From Akkermansiaceae bacterium (GTDB taxonomy: Bacteria; Verrucomicrobiota; Verrucomicrobiia; Verrucomicrobiales; Akkermansiaceae), in assembly GCA_015062045.1 (NCBI GenBank), contig SUVJ01000012.1, positions 1 to 43,905 of the forward strand: a DNA stretch of 43,905 nt. Direction: 5' to 3'. Position numbers and translations under genes: made by a program. This document shows positions 16,632 through 26,517 of the stretch, in pieces. How positions within the stretch are numbered: the stretch's first letter is position 1; each line of letters opens with the position of its first letter. The notes under the pieces are model-generated. The model made no database searches. It had not been told where the DNA came from and saw nothing but the letters and a program-made list of their open reading frames with translations.

Positions 16632-18668
16632 ATGTTGAAACACACCATCTTCAGCTTGTTGGCGTGTGGCCTGGTAATGGCTACGGAAAGCTTTGATTCA
16701 CTGCCCACGGGAAAAATAACGGGGGGTGAAACAATGTACGGCAACCTCAGTGCTGCCGCCGGTCATGCGGAAATACTCAAAGGGAAGAGCCGCAGCGGTA
16801 CAGGAGCTTTACACATTATGGGCGGCAAAGATAAGAGCGTAACCATCACCTTGGAAAAACCGCTGGCAAAAGAAACTCCGTGCGATTTCTGGGCAGAGCG
16901 CTGGACGCGCCGTGCGCCGTTTGACTTCTCGTTTATCGCCATCACCGCCAAAGGTGAGCAGCGTTTGGTACACAACAACAACGTGGGAGTAGGCGGCTAC
17001 AAGCTGCATGCCGAGGCCAAGTTGCCCGCAGGCACCACGGCTGTTAAGTTTGTATGCACCTCCGACGACAAGGGCGGTATCCTTATAGATGATTTCTGCA
17101 TCATGGATGGCCCCATGGTCATTAAGTCCGTAACCGGCATCAACCCTGGTGTATACCCCATCATGAAGCGAGCACACTTCAACCCGGTGATGGGTATCAA
17201 TGTAAAGACCGGAGGCTCCACAGACCCCAAGACACTGGATAAAGTAAGCCTCAAGATTGACAACCCCGAGAATGTAGAGAGCGTCACCATACGCACCGGC
17301 AACGACAAGGGTATGGACTTTAGCCGCAGCACCGTGTTCGGCACGGCCACCCCGGCAGCAGATGGCACAGTAACCGTTAATTGTGAGGGCAATGTACCCG
17401 CAGGGCAAAGCTACCTGTGGGTAGATGTAAAGCCCTCTGAAAAAGCATTGGTGGGTGGCACCATCACCTTCAGCAACCTGGTAACCACCATAGACGGCAC
17501 CACCTACAATGCAGACCTCTCCCCCATCACCCAGCGTGTGGGTTACTTGGTGGCCGTGCCCGGTGAGGCAGTGAGCAACCAAACCGCCGGCGGAGAGCGC
17601 AACAGCATCGCCTTCCGTATTCCCGGGTTAATTCAAACCAAGAGCGGTGCCTTGGTGGGCTGTTTTGATGCCCGCTACACGCACGAGGGCGACCTTTGCG
17701 CAGATATTGACGTGGCGGTGGTGCGCTCCGAAGACGGCGGGCAAACCTGGACCACGCCGTATGTGGGCATGGACTCCGGCCCCGGGCATGACAACGGCTG
17801 CGGCGACCCCTGCATCTTGCAGGACAAAACCGGCCGCATTTGGATGCAGGCACTGGCCTGCCACTTTGCAGGTGGCGCATCTTTGTGGACCTCCAAGACC
17901 GGATTTGACCCCAAGACCACCGGCCAATGGGAGATGACCTACAGCGATGACGACGGCAAGACCTGGGCCAAAGAGCATGTGAACCCCACCAACCAAATCA
18001 AGAAGCACGAGTGGACCACGATTTTGGCAGGCCCCGGCAACGGTATCACCCTTAAGGACGGCACCATCGTGTTCCCCGCTCAAATATGGGAGCGCGGTGC
18101 CAACCCGCAGTGCATGAGCACCATTTGCTACTCTAAGGACGGCGGCAAAAACTGGGTATACGGCAACGGTGTACCGCACAGTACCTCAGAGTGTCAGGTA
18201 ATTGAGCTTAAAGATGGCTCTATCATGATTAACTGCCGCAACGAGGCCCGCCAAGGCAAGCGTATTGTATACGTTACCAAAGATTTGGGCAAAACTTGGC
18301 AACCGCACTCCACTAACCTGAGTGCCCTGCAAGAGCCCACCTGCCAAGGCTCCATTGTAAAGGTACAAACCAAAAAGTACGGCGAGCTCGTGCTCTTCTC
18401 CAACCCCAAGAGCGGTGGCCGCAACCACATGACCATCCGTACCTCTCACGATGACGGCAAAACTTGGAACGAGGGCTACCTGTACGATGTACGCCAGTGC
18501 ATGGGCTACTCCTGCATTGCCATGACAGATGACAAACACGTAGGTATCTTCTACGAGACATGCCACAACAACGGCAAAAACGGTTGCCGCGGCATCGGCT
18601 TCATCCGCATTCCGCTCGAAACCGTGGTCACCGGTAAAGAGGTGCCCGCCAAACCCGCCCGCAAATAA
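16632..18668 (+). CDS. Secreted exo-alpha-sialidase (GH33)
   Basis: Hydrolyses terminal sialic acids from glycans, outside the cytoplasm. The 678-residue protein has a signal peptide (MLKHTIFSLLACGLVMATES). An N-terminal beta-rich region comes next, then a BNR-associated domain (about 165-305, SLKIDNPENVESVTI) and a six-bladed propeller. The arginine-triad motif FRIP is at about 328. Asp-box repeats SEDGGQTW, SDDDGKTW, SKDGGKNW, TKDLGKTW and SHDDGKTW are all clear. The catalytic region appears intact. This enzyme fits a mucin- or host-glycan-foraging lifestyle. No sialic acid uptake or catabolism genes are beside it. The start at 16632 is supported by the signal peptide and the promoter just upstream. 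Confidence 0.93.
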   Translation: MLKHTIFSLLACGLVMATESFDSLPTGKITGGETMYGNLSAAAGHAEILKGKSRSGTGALHIMGGKDKSVTITLEKPLAKETPCDFWAERWTRRAPFDFSFIAITAKGEQRLVHNNNVGVGGYKLHAEAKLPAGTTAVKFVCTSDDKGGILIDDFCIMDGPMVIKSVTGINPGVYPIMKRAHFNPVMGINVKTGGSTDPKTLDKVSLKIDNPENVESVTIRTGNDKGMDFSRSTVFGTATPAADGTVTVNCEGNVPAGQSYLWVDVKPSEKALVGGTITFSNLVTTIDGTTYNADLSPITQRVGYLVAVPGEAVSNQTAGGERNSIAFRIPGLIQTKSGALVGCFDARYTHEGDLCADIDVAVVRSEDGGQTWTTPYVGMDSGPGHDNGCGDPCILQDKTGRIWMQALACHFAGGASLWTSKTGFDPKTTGQWEMTYSDDDGKTWAKEHVNPTNQIKKHEWTTILAGPGNGITLKDGTIVFPAQIWERGANPQCMSTICYSKDGGKNWVYGNGVPHSTSECQVIELKDGSIMINCRNEARQGKRIVYVTKDLGKTWQPHSTNLSALQEPTCQGSIVKVQTKKYGELVLFSNPKSGGRNHMTIRTSHDDGKTWNEGYLYDVRQCMGYSCIAMTDDKHVGIFYETCHNNGKNGCRGIGFIRIPLETVVTGKEVPAKPARK

Positions 18669-18694
18669 GGCGATTCATTAAAGCATTTTATCTC

Positions 18695-18727
18695 ACAGCC
18701 CCGCAGGGTTCTCCCCTGCGGGGCTGT
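18695..18727 (+). terminator. Strong hairpin after the sialidase gene
   Basis: A perfect 14-bp GC-rich stem (18695-18708 and 18714-18727, loop TTCTC) lies 26 bp past the stop codon. There is no U tract, so it may act as a terminator or be the first unit of the adjacent hairpin array. Confidence 0.55.
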
Positions 18728-18739
18728 AACTTCATGTGA

Positions 18740-19110
18740 GCGAATGCGAACTATCATGCGAGCCCCGCGAGCTATCATGTACAACTATCATGCGAACCGT
18801 AGGTGAGCTATCATGCAAGGCGCATCGCGCCGCGCAGTAAACAATCCTCCCCCACTTCCACTGAGCCTGCGCAGCAGGCTCAATCTCACTGTTGCGCCTC
18901 GGCGCAACAATCTCACTTGAGCTTCCGCTCAAATCTCACTGCGGCGCATGCCGCAATCTCACTTCGCCCCGCATGGGGCGAACCATTAACGCCGTCAGGC
19001 GTTCTTCATGGCGGGCTCTGCCCGCTCTTCATAAGCCACCGCAAGGTGGCTTCTTCACTACGGCGCAGCCGTTCTTCACGGCGAGCATGAGCGAGCCTCA
19101 TCATTAAGCC
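18740..19110. repeat. Hairpin-linker array A
   Basis: A run of at least ten short, mutually different hairpins joined by near-constant linkers. The clearest stretch is 18863-18981: five hairpins separated by four exact copies of AATCTCACT (18882, 18909, 18932, 18955). Stems are 5-8 bp with 2-4 nt loops, for example GAGCCTGC-GCA-GCAGGCTC and GTTGCGCC-TC-GGCGCAAC. Before this, CTATCATG recurs four times; after it the linker becomes TTCTTCAT/TTCTTCAC. No coding sequence is supported. Positions 18782-19025 are repeated nearly exactly at 33758-34000. Confidence 0.85.
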
Positions 19111-19128
19111 CCGCCCGAAGACGGAACG

Positions 19129-19312
19129 CCCCTGCCTATTGGCTGCCGCCCTTACGGGCTCTATTATTCGCCTCACTCGCGCGAGAATTTTTCATGTTCG
19201 CCCGCAAGGGCGAGCTATCATGCAAGGCGCATCGCGCCGCGCCGAAAAAAGGATTCTTAGCCCTAGCTGCAAATTGAAACCCAACTTAACTGTCACCCGT
19301 TACACGGGTTCC
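19129..19312. repeat. Long dispersed repeat block, copy 1
   Basis: About 184 bp that recur at 34300-34484 with few differences. The block contains several small hairpins (for example TTCGCCCGCAAGGGCGA) and another CTATCATG linker. It runs into the inverted-repeat element that starts at 19283. Confidence 0.8.
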
Positions 19313-19601
19313 GTTATGTTATTGATGACTACGAGTGGTTTCGCTCGCCGCTGGCTCGCTGCACCACTCGCTACTTGAAGTACCGCCCGCTTGCGCGGGC
19401 TGAGGCTTCGAGATTCGCCTGTGGCTCGATTTCTACACCCAAACAGGGTAAAATATGCGCCGCGGGCGAATGCCCGCCGAAATCACAAGCCCGCTCTGCG
19501 GGCGTCATTTTATTTAGCGAGTGGTGGAGCCGCGCAGCGGCGCAACCACTCGTTGCCATCAATAACATAACGGAACCCGTGTAACGGGTGACAGTTAAGT
19601 T
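19283..19601. mobile_element. MITE-like element with 45-bp perfect terminal inverted repeats
   Basis: A 319-bp non-coding element bounded by perfect 45-bp inverted repeats (19283-19327 and 19557-19601); the similarity continues inward for about 15 bp with two mismatches. Its interior carries more hairpin units, such as CCCGCTTGCGCGGG and CGGGCGAATGCCCG. There is no transposase gene. An internally deleted relative lies at 34455-34568. No target-site duplication could be fixed by eye. Confidence 0.75.
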
Positions 19602-19728
19602 TCGCTCATCATGATCACGCCGTCATTTTTACCATTCTCCGATATTGGAACTACCCTCACGGGGTGAGATTTGCCCTGCAGGGTAGTGATAAACACTCAT
19701 TTACCCCATTGTTCCAACGCGTACGGCC
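19602..19728. repeat. Right flank of array A
   Basis: This stretch matches 34569-34660 imperfectly (both contain TTTTTACCATTCT and a GATATT block) and includes hairpin units with GTGAGAT and GTGAT linkers, CTACCCTCACGGGGT and TTGCCCTGCAGGGTA. It ends at the mnmG stop codon. Confidence 0.6.
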
Positions 19729-21576
19729 TTATTTTTTAAGCCACACCAGCAGCAGGGCAATGTCTGCGGGGGTAATGCCGGGTATGCGGGCGGCTTGGCC
19801 GATGGTGGCGGGACGCACGCGGTTAAAGCGCTGGCGAGCCTCCGTTTTAAGGGCAGGTATGGCGTTGTAGTCAAAATGCTCGGGTATGCGTTTATCCTCT
19901 TGGCGTTGCATACGCTCTGCCGCCATGCGCATGCGGTTGATATGGGCGGCAAAAATCACCTCAATGCTCATGGGCTCCCACACCTCGGGCGGCAGCAGGT
20001 CGAGCACCGCTTGTGGCAGGTTGTGCCAATCGTTATCCGGGCGGCGTAACCACAGGTTAAGGGGTATGCCCTCCACCTTCACCTTGTGGGTAAGTGCCAC
20101 GGCATCCTCAATGGCGTTGAGGCGAGCAGAGGCAACAGCCCCGCGCTCTTGAGAAAGCAGGCCCAGCTCGGCTGCTTTAGGGGATAGGCGCAAATCCGCA
20201 TTATCCTGACGCAGCAGCAGGCGCATCTCTGCACGGCTGGTAAACATGCGGTAGGGCTCATCCGTGCCGCGGGTGATGAGGTCATCTATCATCACGCCGA
20301 TGTAGGCCTCATCTCTGCGTAAAATGAACGGCTCTTGCCCGCGCAGTGCCAGCATGGCATTGGCCCCGGCCATAAGCCCCTGCCCTGCGGCCTCTTCATA
20401 ACCGCTGGTGCCGTTGATTTGCCCGGCAAAGTACAGGCCGCGCACGCGCTTGGTCTCCAGCGTGGGGAGCAGCTCTGTGGGGGGCACATAGTCATATTCC
20501 ACGGCATAGCCGGGGCGAATCAGCTCCGCATGCTCCAGCCCGGGGATACTGTGTACAATTTGTTGCTGTACAAAGAACGGCAGGCTTGAGGAAAGGCCGT
20601 TGAGGTAGTACTCATCGGTACTGCGCCCCTCGGGTTCTATGAAGATTTGGTGGCGGTCTTTATCCGCAAAGCGCACCACTTTATCTTCAATACTGGGGCA
20701 ATAGCGCGGGCCCGTGCCCTCTATCACCCCACCAAACAAGGGGCTGTATTGCAGGTTGGCACGTATGATATCATGCGTGCCCTCATGGGTGTATGTGGTG
20801 GCGCAAGGCATTTGCTGCAACTCAAAATCTGAATCCGCAAAGTAATTGAGGGTGCAGTGCGGCTCTGTCTCACGGCTCAGCACCTGTGTAGAAATGTTAC
20901 TGAACAGCGGGGGCGGCACATCCCCCGGTTGCATGGCCAGGGAGGCAAAGTCTATGGAGCTGCCCTTAATGCGCGGGGAGGTACCCGTTTTGAAACGCGC
21001 CAGCGGAAATCCTAGTTTCGCCAAGCTGTCTGATATAGTGCTGGTAGCCCCGCCCAAACGGCCCCCGGGCAAGTGGTCCATGCCCACATGCAGCAACCCT
21101 TTCATGAAAGTACCGCTGCACAGCACAACTTTTTTAGCAGCTATGCGTTGCCCCCAAGTCGTTACCACACCGGCAACGCGGGCATCTTGCACCACAATCT
21201 CGTTAACATCTGCCTGAATCAACTGCACACCGGGGGCGGTCTCCATCACCCATTTCATACGGGTGCGGTAGGCGGCTTTGTCACACTGTGCACGCGGTGC
21301 ACGCACGCTGGGGCCCTTGGATGCATTGAGCATACGGAACTGGATGGCCGTGGCATCCGTATTCAAGCCCATGGCACCGCCCAAGGCATCAATCTCTCTG
21401 ACAATATGGCCTTTTGCCAAGCCACCAATGGCAGGGTTGCAGCTCATTTGGCCGATGGTGTCCAAATCATGCGTTACAAAAGCCACTTGTCCGCCGAGTC
21501 TGGCGGCTGCCAATGCTGCCTCCACCCCGGCATGCCCGCCGCCTATCACCAACACATCGTATTCTTGAACTGCCAT
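19729..21576 (-). CDS. mnmG: tRNA uridine-5-carboxymethylaminomethyl modification enzyme MnmG
   Basis: With MnmE, this FAD- and NADH-dependent enzyme installs the cmnm5 group on the wobble uridine of several tRNAs. The 615-residue product has the usual length and motifs: Rossmann loop [14 protein letters not shown] near residue 8, [18 protein letters not shown] at about 47-64, [11 protein letters not shown] and the DFASL region. The C-terminal helical domain ends in [16 protein letters not shown]. The gene stands alone, with its own promoter 15-43 bp upstream. mnmE is not in the window. The stop codon lies at the edge of repeat array A, but the protein appears complete. Confidence 0.96.
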   Translation of the reverse strand: MAVQEYDVLVIGGGHAGVEAALAAARLGGQVAFVTHDLDTIGQMSCNPAIGGLAKGHIVREIDALGGAMGLNTDATAIQFRMLNASKGPSVRAPRAQCDKAAYRTRMKWVMETAPGVQLIQADVNEIVVQDARVAGVVTTWGQRIAAKKVVLCSGTFMKGLLHVGMDHLPGGRLGGATSTISDSLAKLGFPLARFKTGTSPRIKGSSIDFASLAMQPGDVPPPLFSNISTQVLSRETEPHCTLNYFADSDFELQQMPCATTYTHEGTHDIIRANLQYSPLFGGVIEGTGPRYCPSIEDKVVRFADKDRHQIFIEPEGRSTDEYYLNGLSSSLPFFVQQQIVHSIPGLEHAELIRPGYAVEYDYVPPTELLPTLETKRVRGLYFAGQINGTSGYEEAAGQGLMAGANAMLALRGQEPFILRRDEAYIGVMIDDLITRGTDEPYRMFTSRAEMRLLLRQDNADLRLSPKAAELGLLSQERGAVASARLNAIEDAVALTHKVKVEGIPLNLWLRRPDNDWHNLPQAVLDLLPPEVWEPMSIEVIFAAHINRMRMAAERMQRQEDKRIPEHFDYNAIPALKTEARQRFNRVRPATIGQAARIPGITPADIALLLVWLKK

Positions 21577-21590
21577 ATTTGTATACCCGC

Positions 21591-21619
21591 AGTCTACCAG
21601 ACCCCGGCAGATTAGTCAA
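21591..21619 (-). promoter_or_regulatory. mnmG promoter
   Basis: On the minus strand, TTGACT (21619-21614), a 17-bp spacer and TAGACT (21596-21591). There are 14 nt between the -10 box and the ATG, which predicts a leader of only about 7 nt. Confidence 0.6.
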
Positions 21620-21664
21620 ACCTCAATATACAATCCCCCGGGCAAACACATTGGAAACATGACA

Positions 21665-21694
21665 TTTACTCCTCAATTTTCTCTACTGTATAAT
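21665..21694 (+). promoter_or_regulatory. Possible promoter of the RHH-thioredoxin operon
   Basis: TTTACT (21665-21670), an 18-bp spacer and a consensus TATAAT (21689-21694). It would give a leader of about 36 nt before the ATG at 21737. Confidence 0.4.
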
Positions 21695-21736
21695 TTTTTT
21701 GTTGATATGGGGGTGCATATATGTTAAAGGATAAGC

Positions 21737-21973
21737 ATGGCAACAAAGATGATCACCTTTCGGTGTGCGCCGGAGATACTGGCAAGGATAACAGACTTGG
21801 CAAAAGCCCAGGGCAAGACCCGCACGCGCATCATCACAGAGGCTGTACGCTTGTTTGCTCACACTGTTAAGTCTCGCGGCGGGCGTGTTGTACCCCCGTA
21901 CGACAAAAATATATGCTTGGAAGACATTGATTTTGACAATCTCAGCGACACATCTACAACAACAAAAACATAA
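21737..21973 (+). CDS. Ribbon-helix-helix (CopG/Arc-type) DNA-binding protein
   Basis: A 78-residue protein whose first 50 residues fit the RHH fold: beta strand MITFRCAPEILARI, then two helices with the TRTRIITEAVR motif. Residues 55-78 are a short acidic tail. RHH proteins bind DNA as dimers and often act as repressors or antitoxins. No toxin-like gene follows; the next gene, 6 bp away, is a secreted thioredoxin-like protein. The target is unknown. Confidence 0.75.
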   Translation: MATKMITFRCAPEILARITDLAKAQGKTRTRIITEAVRLFAHTVKSRGGRVVPPYDKNICLEDIDFDNLSDTSTTTKT

Positions 21974-21979
21974 ATCGAC

Positions 21980-22924
21980 ATGAAAACATTAACAAAAATC
22001 GGTGCATTGATAGCACTTGCCATGACAGCTCCGGCTCTGCCCGAGGCCCCGAATATGGAGACAGCCTTAACTCAAGCTGTTGAGCAAAAACGTGACATAT
22101 TCGTAGACTTTACCGGCACAGACTGGTGCACGGCATGCATTCACCTGCGCAACAAGGTGATTGAGTCCGAGGCATTTGAAAAGGCTTATGGCGAAAAGTT
22201 CGTGCTGGTATCCGTGGATTTTCCGCGCAACCCGAAGTTGGTTGCTCAAATTCCGGATGACGAGAAACGCCGCCGCGAGAACCTGCTTACCTCTTACCGT
22301 ATTGAAGGCTTGCCCGGTGTGGTATTGATGGATGAACAAGGGCAGCCCTACGAAATTATTCACGGTGCCCGCCGTACCCCGGAGGAATATATGCCCTTGG
22401 TAGAGGCCGGCTTGAAGAAACGAGCAGAGCGCGATGCCGCTTTTGCAAAAGCCGCCACCCTTACCGGCATGGAAAAAGCCAAGATGCTGGCAGCCGGGCT
22501 CATGGCTTTACCGGAGCCCTGCCGCGATAAATACATTGCAGAGATTGATGCCATCAACGCAGAGGATCCCGATAATACGCTTGGCTTTAAGGGACTGGGG
22601 AGCGATGCCTCTAGCCGTATCAAACAAACGGAGGAGCTGCGAGAGCTACTTGGCAAGTTCCGCTCACGCCTTGGGCAAGATGATATTAAGCGCAGTATTC
22701 AAGAGCTTGACGTCTTCTTGGCCCGCACGGATTTACACCCCGAGGTACGCCAAGAGGCATTGTCTGCCAAGGGGGATAGCTATGCCCTGCAGCGTGATCT
22801 TATGAACATGTACAAGTGCTACAAGGAGGCACTGGAGCTCGCCCCCGAGAGCCGTGCCGCCAGACGCATTCGCAGCAATGTCGAGCACTTTGAGCAGAAT
22901 ATTCTGCCTATGCTCAACAAGTAA
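21980..22924 (+). CDS. Exported thioredoxin-fold protein
   Basis: A 314-residue protein with a signal peptide (MKTLTKIGALIALAMTAPAL) and a thioredoxin-like domain over about residues 25-140. The redox motif is WCTAC (Cys50, Cys53), preceded by DFTGTD; the cis-proline loop is GLPGVVL. This fits the thioredoxin_7 type of periplasmic reductase or disulfide handler. The C-terminal 150 residues are helical and may form TPR-like repeats (ALELAPESRAARRI). The gene follows the RHH gene by 6 bp. Substrate is unknown. Confidence 0.8.
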   Translation: MKTLTKIGALIALAMTAPALPEAPNMETALTQAVEQKRDIFVDFTGTDWCTACIHLRNKVIESEAFEKAYGEKFVLVSVDFPRNPKLVAQIPDDEKRRRENLLTSYRIEGLPGVVLMDEQGQPYEIIHGARRTPEEYMPLVEAGLKKRAERDAAFAKAATLTGMEKAKMLAAGLMALPEPCRDKYIAEIDAINAEDPDNTLGFKGLGSDASSRIKQTEELRELLGKFRSRLGQDDIKRSIQELDVFLARTDLHPEVRQEALSAKGDSYALQRDLMNMYKCYKEALELAPESRAARRIRSNVEHFEQNILPMLNK

Positions 22925-22948
22925 TCTCGGTCTGCAAAAGCTTTATCC

Positions 22949-22982
22949 ATACCGTTACCCACCAAAGGGTAACGGTATTCTT
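22949..22982 (+). terminator. Terminator of the thioredoxin-like gene
   Basis: A perfect 12-bp inverted repeat (22949-22960 and 22967-22978, 6-nt loop) is followed by TCTTTT. It starts 25 bp beyond the stop codon. Confidence 0.8.
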
Positions 22983-23192
22983 TTGAGCAGGGGGACAAGC
23001 TACCAACACCGCCGGCGTTCTTCATTGCGGGGGTGGTGTGCTCTTTGCTGAGGCCACGTGGGAGCTTGCCCACCAAAATCTGAGCTCCCCCCGCACCTAT
23101 CACGGAAATACCCCGAGGAACCGAAATTCCCCGGGGTACCAACTCGCTTCTTTATACTCTTCGTAGGGTTATTGGGAAAATGTGTATACGCA

Positions 23193-23828
23193 TCAGAGCG
23201 GCAGAGTCACCGGTACGTTAGCGGCATCCTCAGGGGCTTGCGGGCCACGGGGGCCTTTGGGGCCACGCTCACCGCGCTTGCCGTGGCCTTTACCATGGTG
23301 GCGGGGGTGCTGCGGGCGGGCAGCCTTGGCGGCTTCCCTCTCAGCATCACTCAATTGACCGTCTTTATCGGCATCAAACTTTTCCAGCATCTTTTTTTGC
23401 ATAGCTGCGCGTACGCTCTGGCGCTCCTCATCACTGAGTTGACCATCCTTATCGGCATCAAACTTATCCATCATCTCAGCCGGCATAGCAGGGCGGTCGC
23501 CACGCTCACCACGGGGGCCTTTGGGGCCATGCTCACCACGCTTACCGTGACCGGGTCGCTTACCTTCATGCTTTTTCTTCATTTCGGCCTTCATGGCCTC
23601 TTTTTCCGTATCGCTGAGTTGACCGTCCTGGTCTGCATCGAAACGCTCCAACATTTTCTTATGAAAATCCTTACGGTCTGCACAACCGGGCATCTCGCCG
23701 GCGGCGCCCCAGTGGCGGGGTTGCTCCATACCGGGAGCAGGTGCGGGGATTTCCTTGGTCATGGGGGATTCCTGCTGTGCGAACACCGGCAGAGCACTCA
23801 ATATAGCTACAAATAATGTTTTGTTCAT
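23193..23828 (-). CDS. Secreted EF-hand protein
   Basis: A 211-residue protein with a signal peptide (MNKTLFVAILSALPVFAQQ) and three clear EF-hand loops: DADQDGQLSDTE, DADKDGQLSDEE and DADKDGQLSDAE. Between and after these are basic Gly/Pro/His/Arg-rich segments (GKRGEHGPKGPRGERG and similar), which give low-complexity, collagen-like stretches. It should bind calcium outside the cytoplasm. A second secreted EF-hand protein lies upstream on the same strand, and both signal peptides end in VFAQ, so they are probably related. No target is known. Confidence 0.8.
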   Translation of the reverse strand: MNKTLFVAILSALPVFAQQESPMTKEIPAPAPGMEQPRHWGAAGEMPGCADRKDFHKKMLERFDADQDGQLSDTEKEAMKAEMKKKHEGKRPGHGKRGEHGPKGPRGERGDRPAMPAEMMDKFDADKDGQLSDEERQSVRAAMQKKMLEKFDADKDGQLSDAEREAAKAARPQHPRHHGKGHGKRGERGPKGPRGPQAPEDAANVPVTLPL

Positions 23829-23944
23829 ATTTTTTTAATGGTTTAGGTTAATTCAGAGTTGCGCTTCTCTTCATTAAATAGAACGTATTACACCGCCCTT
23901 TGTCTACAGATTTTTTTTATTTTTCTTTTATATTTTTCTAACAG

Positions 23945-23974
23945 AAAAGGGAAGCACCAACTCAGGCGCTTCCC
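23945..23974 (-). terminator. Terminator of the repeat-rich EF-hand gene
   Basis: A 7-bp stem GGGAAGC/GCTTCCC (arms 23949-23955 and 23968-23974) is followed on the minus strand by four T residues. It lies about 30 bp past the stop codon at 24004. Confidence 0.7.
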
Positions 23975-24003
23975 TCTCATTATATTATTTTCAGACGCTT
24001 ATA

Positions 24004-25176
24004 TTAAGCAGCAGGAGCAAGCTTGGGCTGCACACCGGGGGCGTGCTTCTTGCCACAACGGCAGCCGTTGAACTTAGGAGCCGGCTTGCGGAACTGCCCT
24101 TGGAACTCGCCGCACTTGGGAGCAAAGTTACCTTGCATGCGGGGGCCCTGCGGGCAGAAACCCTTGTTCATGCCGGGCTTGCGGAACTGACCCCGGAACT
24201 TACCGCACTTGGGAGCAAAGTCACCTTGCATGCGGGGACCCTGCGGGCAGAAACCCTTGTTCATGCCGGGCTTGCGGAACTGGCCTTGGAACTTGCAGCA
24301 CTTGGGAGCAAAGTTACCTTGCATGCGGGGGCCCTGCGGGCGGAAACCCTTGTTCATGCAGGGCTTGCGGAACTGGCCTTGGAACTTGCAGCACTTGGGA
24401 GCAAAATTACCTTGCATGCGGGGGCCCTGCGGGCGGAAACCCTTGTTCATGCCGGGCTTGCGGAACTGCCCTTGGAACTCGCCGCACTTGGGAGCAAAGT
24501 CACCTTGCATGCGGGGGCCCTGCGGGCGGAAACCCTTGTTCATGCCGGGCTTGCGGAACTGCCCTTGGAACTCGCCGCACTTGGGAGCAAAGTTACCTTG
24601 CATGCGGGGCCCCTGCGGGCGGAAACCCTTGTTCATGCCGGGCTTGCGGAACTGCCCTTGGAACTCGCCGCACTTGGGAGCAAAGTTACCTTGCATGCGG
24701 GGACCCTGCGGGCGGAAACCCTTGTTCATGCCGGGCTTGCGGAACTGGCCTTGGAACTCGCCACACTTGGGAGCAAAGTTACCTTGCATGCAGGGGCCCT
24801 GCGGGCGGCGGCCCTCGTGCTTCATGCCGGGCTTACCATGACGGCGGCCCTCGTGATTCATACCGGGCTTGCCGTGGCGGCGGCCCTCGTGATTCATACC
24901 GGGCTTGCCGTGGCGGCGGCCCTCGTGCTTCATACCGGGCTTCTTACCGAACTTATCTGCATTGGCGCGCATAAAGTCACGCTTGGCAGCGAAAGCCTCT
25001 GCAGCACTGATCTTGCCGTCTTTATCAGCATCATACTTAGCCAAGAATGCAGCTTTGGCATCAGCAGGAGCAACTTGGGGAGCAGGTGCTACGGGAGCAG
25101 GAGCAGCCTCCGGAGCCGGGCCCTGTGCAAACACAGGCAACGCAGCCGAGAGCAGAATGAGGATGGAGTTCTTCAT
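24004..25176 (-). CDS. Secreted EF-hand protein with 31-residue Cys repeats
   Basis: A 390-residue protein. A signal peptide (MKNSILILLSAALPVFAQ) and an Ala/Pro segment precede one EF-hand loop (DADKDGKISAAE). Four 12-residue repeats of the type KPGMNHEGRRHG follow, then eight near-identical 31-residue repeats with core APKCGEFQGQFRKPGMNKGF. Each long repeat has at least one Cys; two have Cys-Cys. A Cys-rich end (CRCGKKH) closes the protein. Metal binding or disulfide cross-linking in the envelope is a reasonable inference. The ATG at 25176 is used because the signal peptide starts there. The opposite strand is also open across the repeats, which I take as an effect of repetition. Confidence 0.78.
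   Translation of the reverse strand: MKNSILILLSAALPVFAQGPAPEAAPAPVAPAPQVAPADAKAAFLAKYDADKDGKISAAEAFAAKRDFMRANADKFGKKPGMKHEGRRHGKPGMNHEGRRHGKPGMNHEGRRHGKPGMKHEGRRPQGPCMQGNFAPKCGEFQGQFRKPGMNKGFRPQGPRMQGNFAPKCGEFQGQFRKPGMNKGFRPQGPRMQGNFAPKCGEFQGQFRKPGMNKGFRPQGPRMQGDFAPKCGEFQGQFRKPGMNKGFRPQGPRMQGNFAPKCCKFQGQFRKPCMNKGFRPQGPRMQGNFAPKCCKFQGQFRKPGMNKGFCPQGPRMQGDFAPKCGKFRGQFRKPGMNKGFCPQGPRMQGNFAPKCGEFQGQFRKPAPKFNGCRCGKKHAPGVQPKLAPAA
24063..24815 (-). repeat. Eight 93-bp tandem repeats inside a coding region
   Basis: The eight 31-codon units of the secreted Cys-repeat protein are also nearly identical at the DNA level. Differences cluster in a few codons (Asn/Asp, Gly-Glu/Cys-Lys, Arg/Cys, Gly/Cys). 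Copy number is likely to vary between strains by slippage or recombination. Boundaries are approximate. Confidence 0.8.
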
Positions 25177-25353
25177 AATCTGTATTTTGTTTATTGTTGA
25201 AGTGTGTCGGTTAAATGGAACCTTACAAGCGGGAGAACGCAACCCGGCAGCGATTTTCTACAGAAAAAATAATTTTTTTGAAAATAATGCTCTCTCCCAC
25301 CCGAAAAATCGGCATCTGCATAACAGTACATTCATTTATTATGTAACAAATAA

Positions 25354-26493
<1,140 letters not shown>

Positions 26494-26517
26494 CCCCCTC
26501 CTCCCCCTCCTCACATC

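Noticed and set aside
18863..18981. CRISPR array
   Set aside because: The constant part is only 9 bp, the variable parts are themselves palindromic and only 14-19 bp, and there are no cas genes. The geometry does not fit any CRISPR.
18803..19384. Short reading frames within array A and their counterparts in array B
   Set aside because: The frames are not kept between the two copies (indels in loops shift them), and they consist of translated hairpins.
21737..22924. Toxin-antitoxin pair (RHH protein plus partner)
   Set aside because: The partner has a signal peptide and a thioredoxin motif, which does not fit a toxin.
24043..25200. A 385-codon plus-strand reading frame opposite the Cys-repeat protein
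   Set aside because: It has no signal for translation and mirrors the 93-bp repeats of the minus-strand gene, which has a signal peptide, an EF-hand and a terminator. The openness is a product of repetition and GC content.
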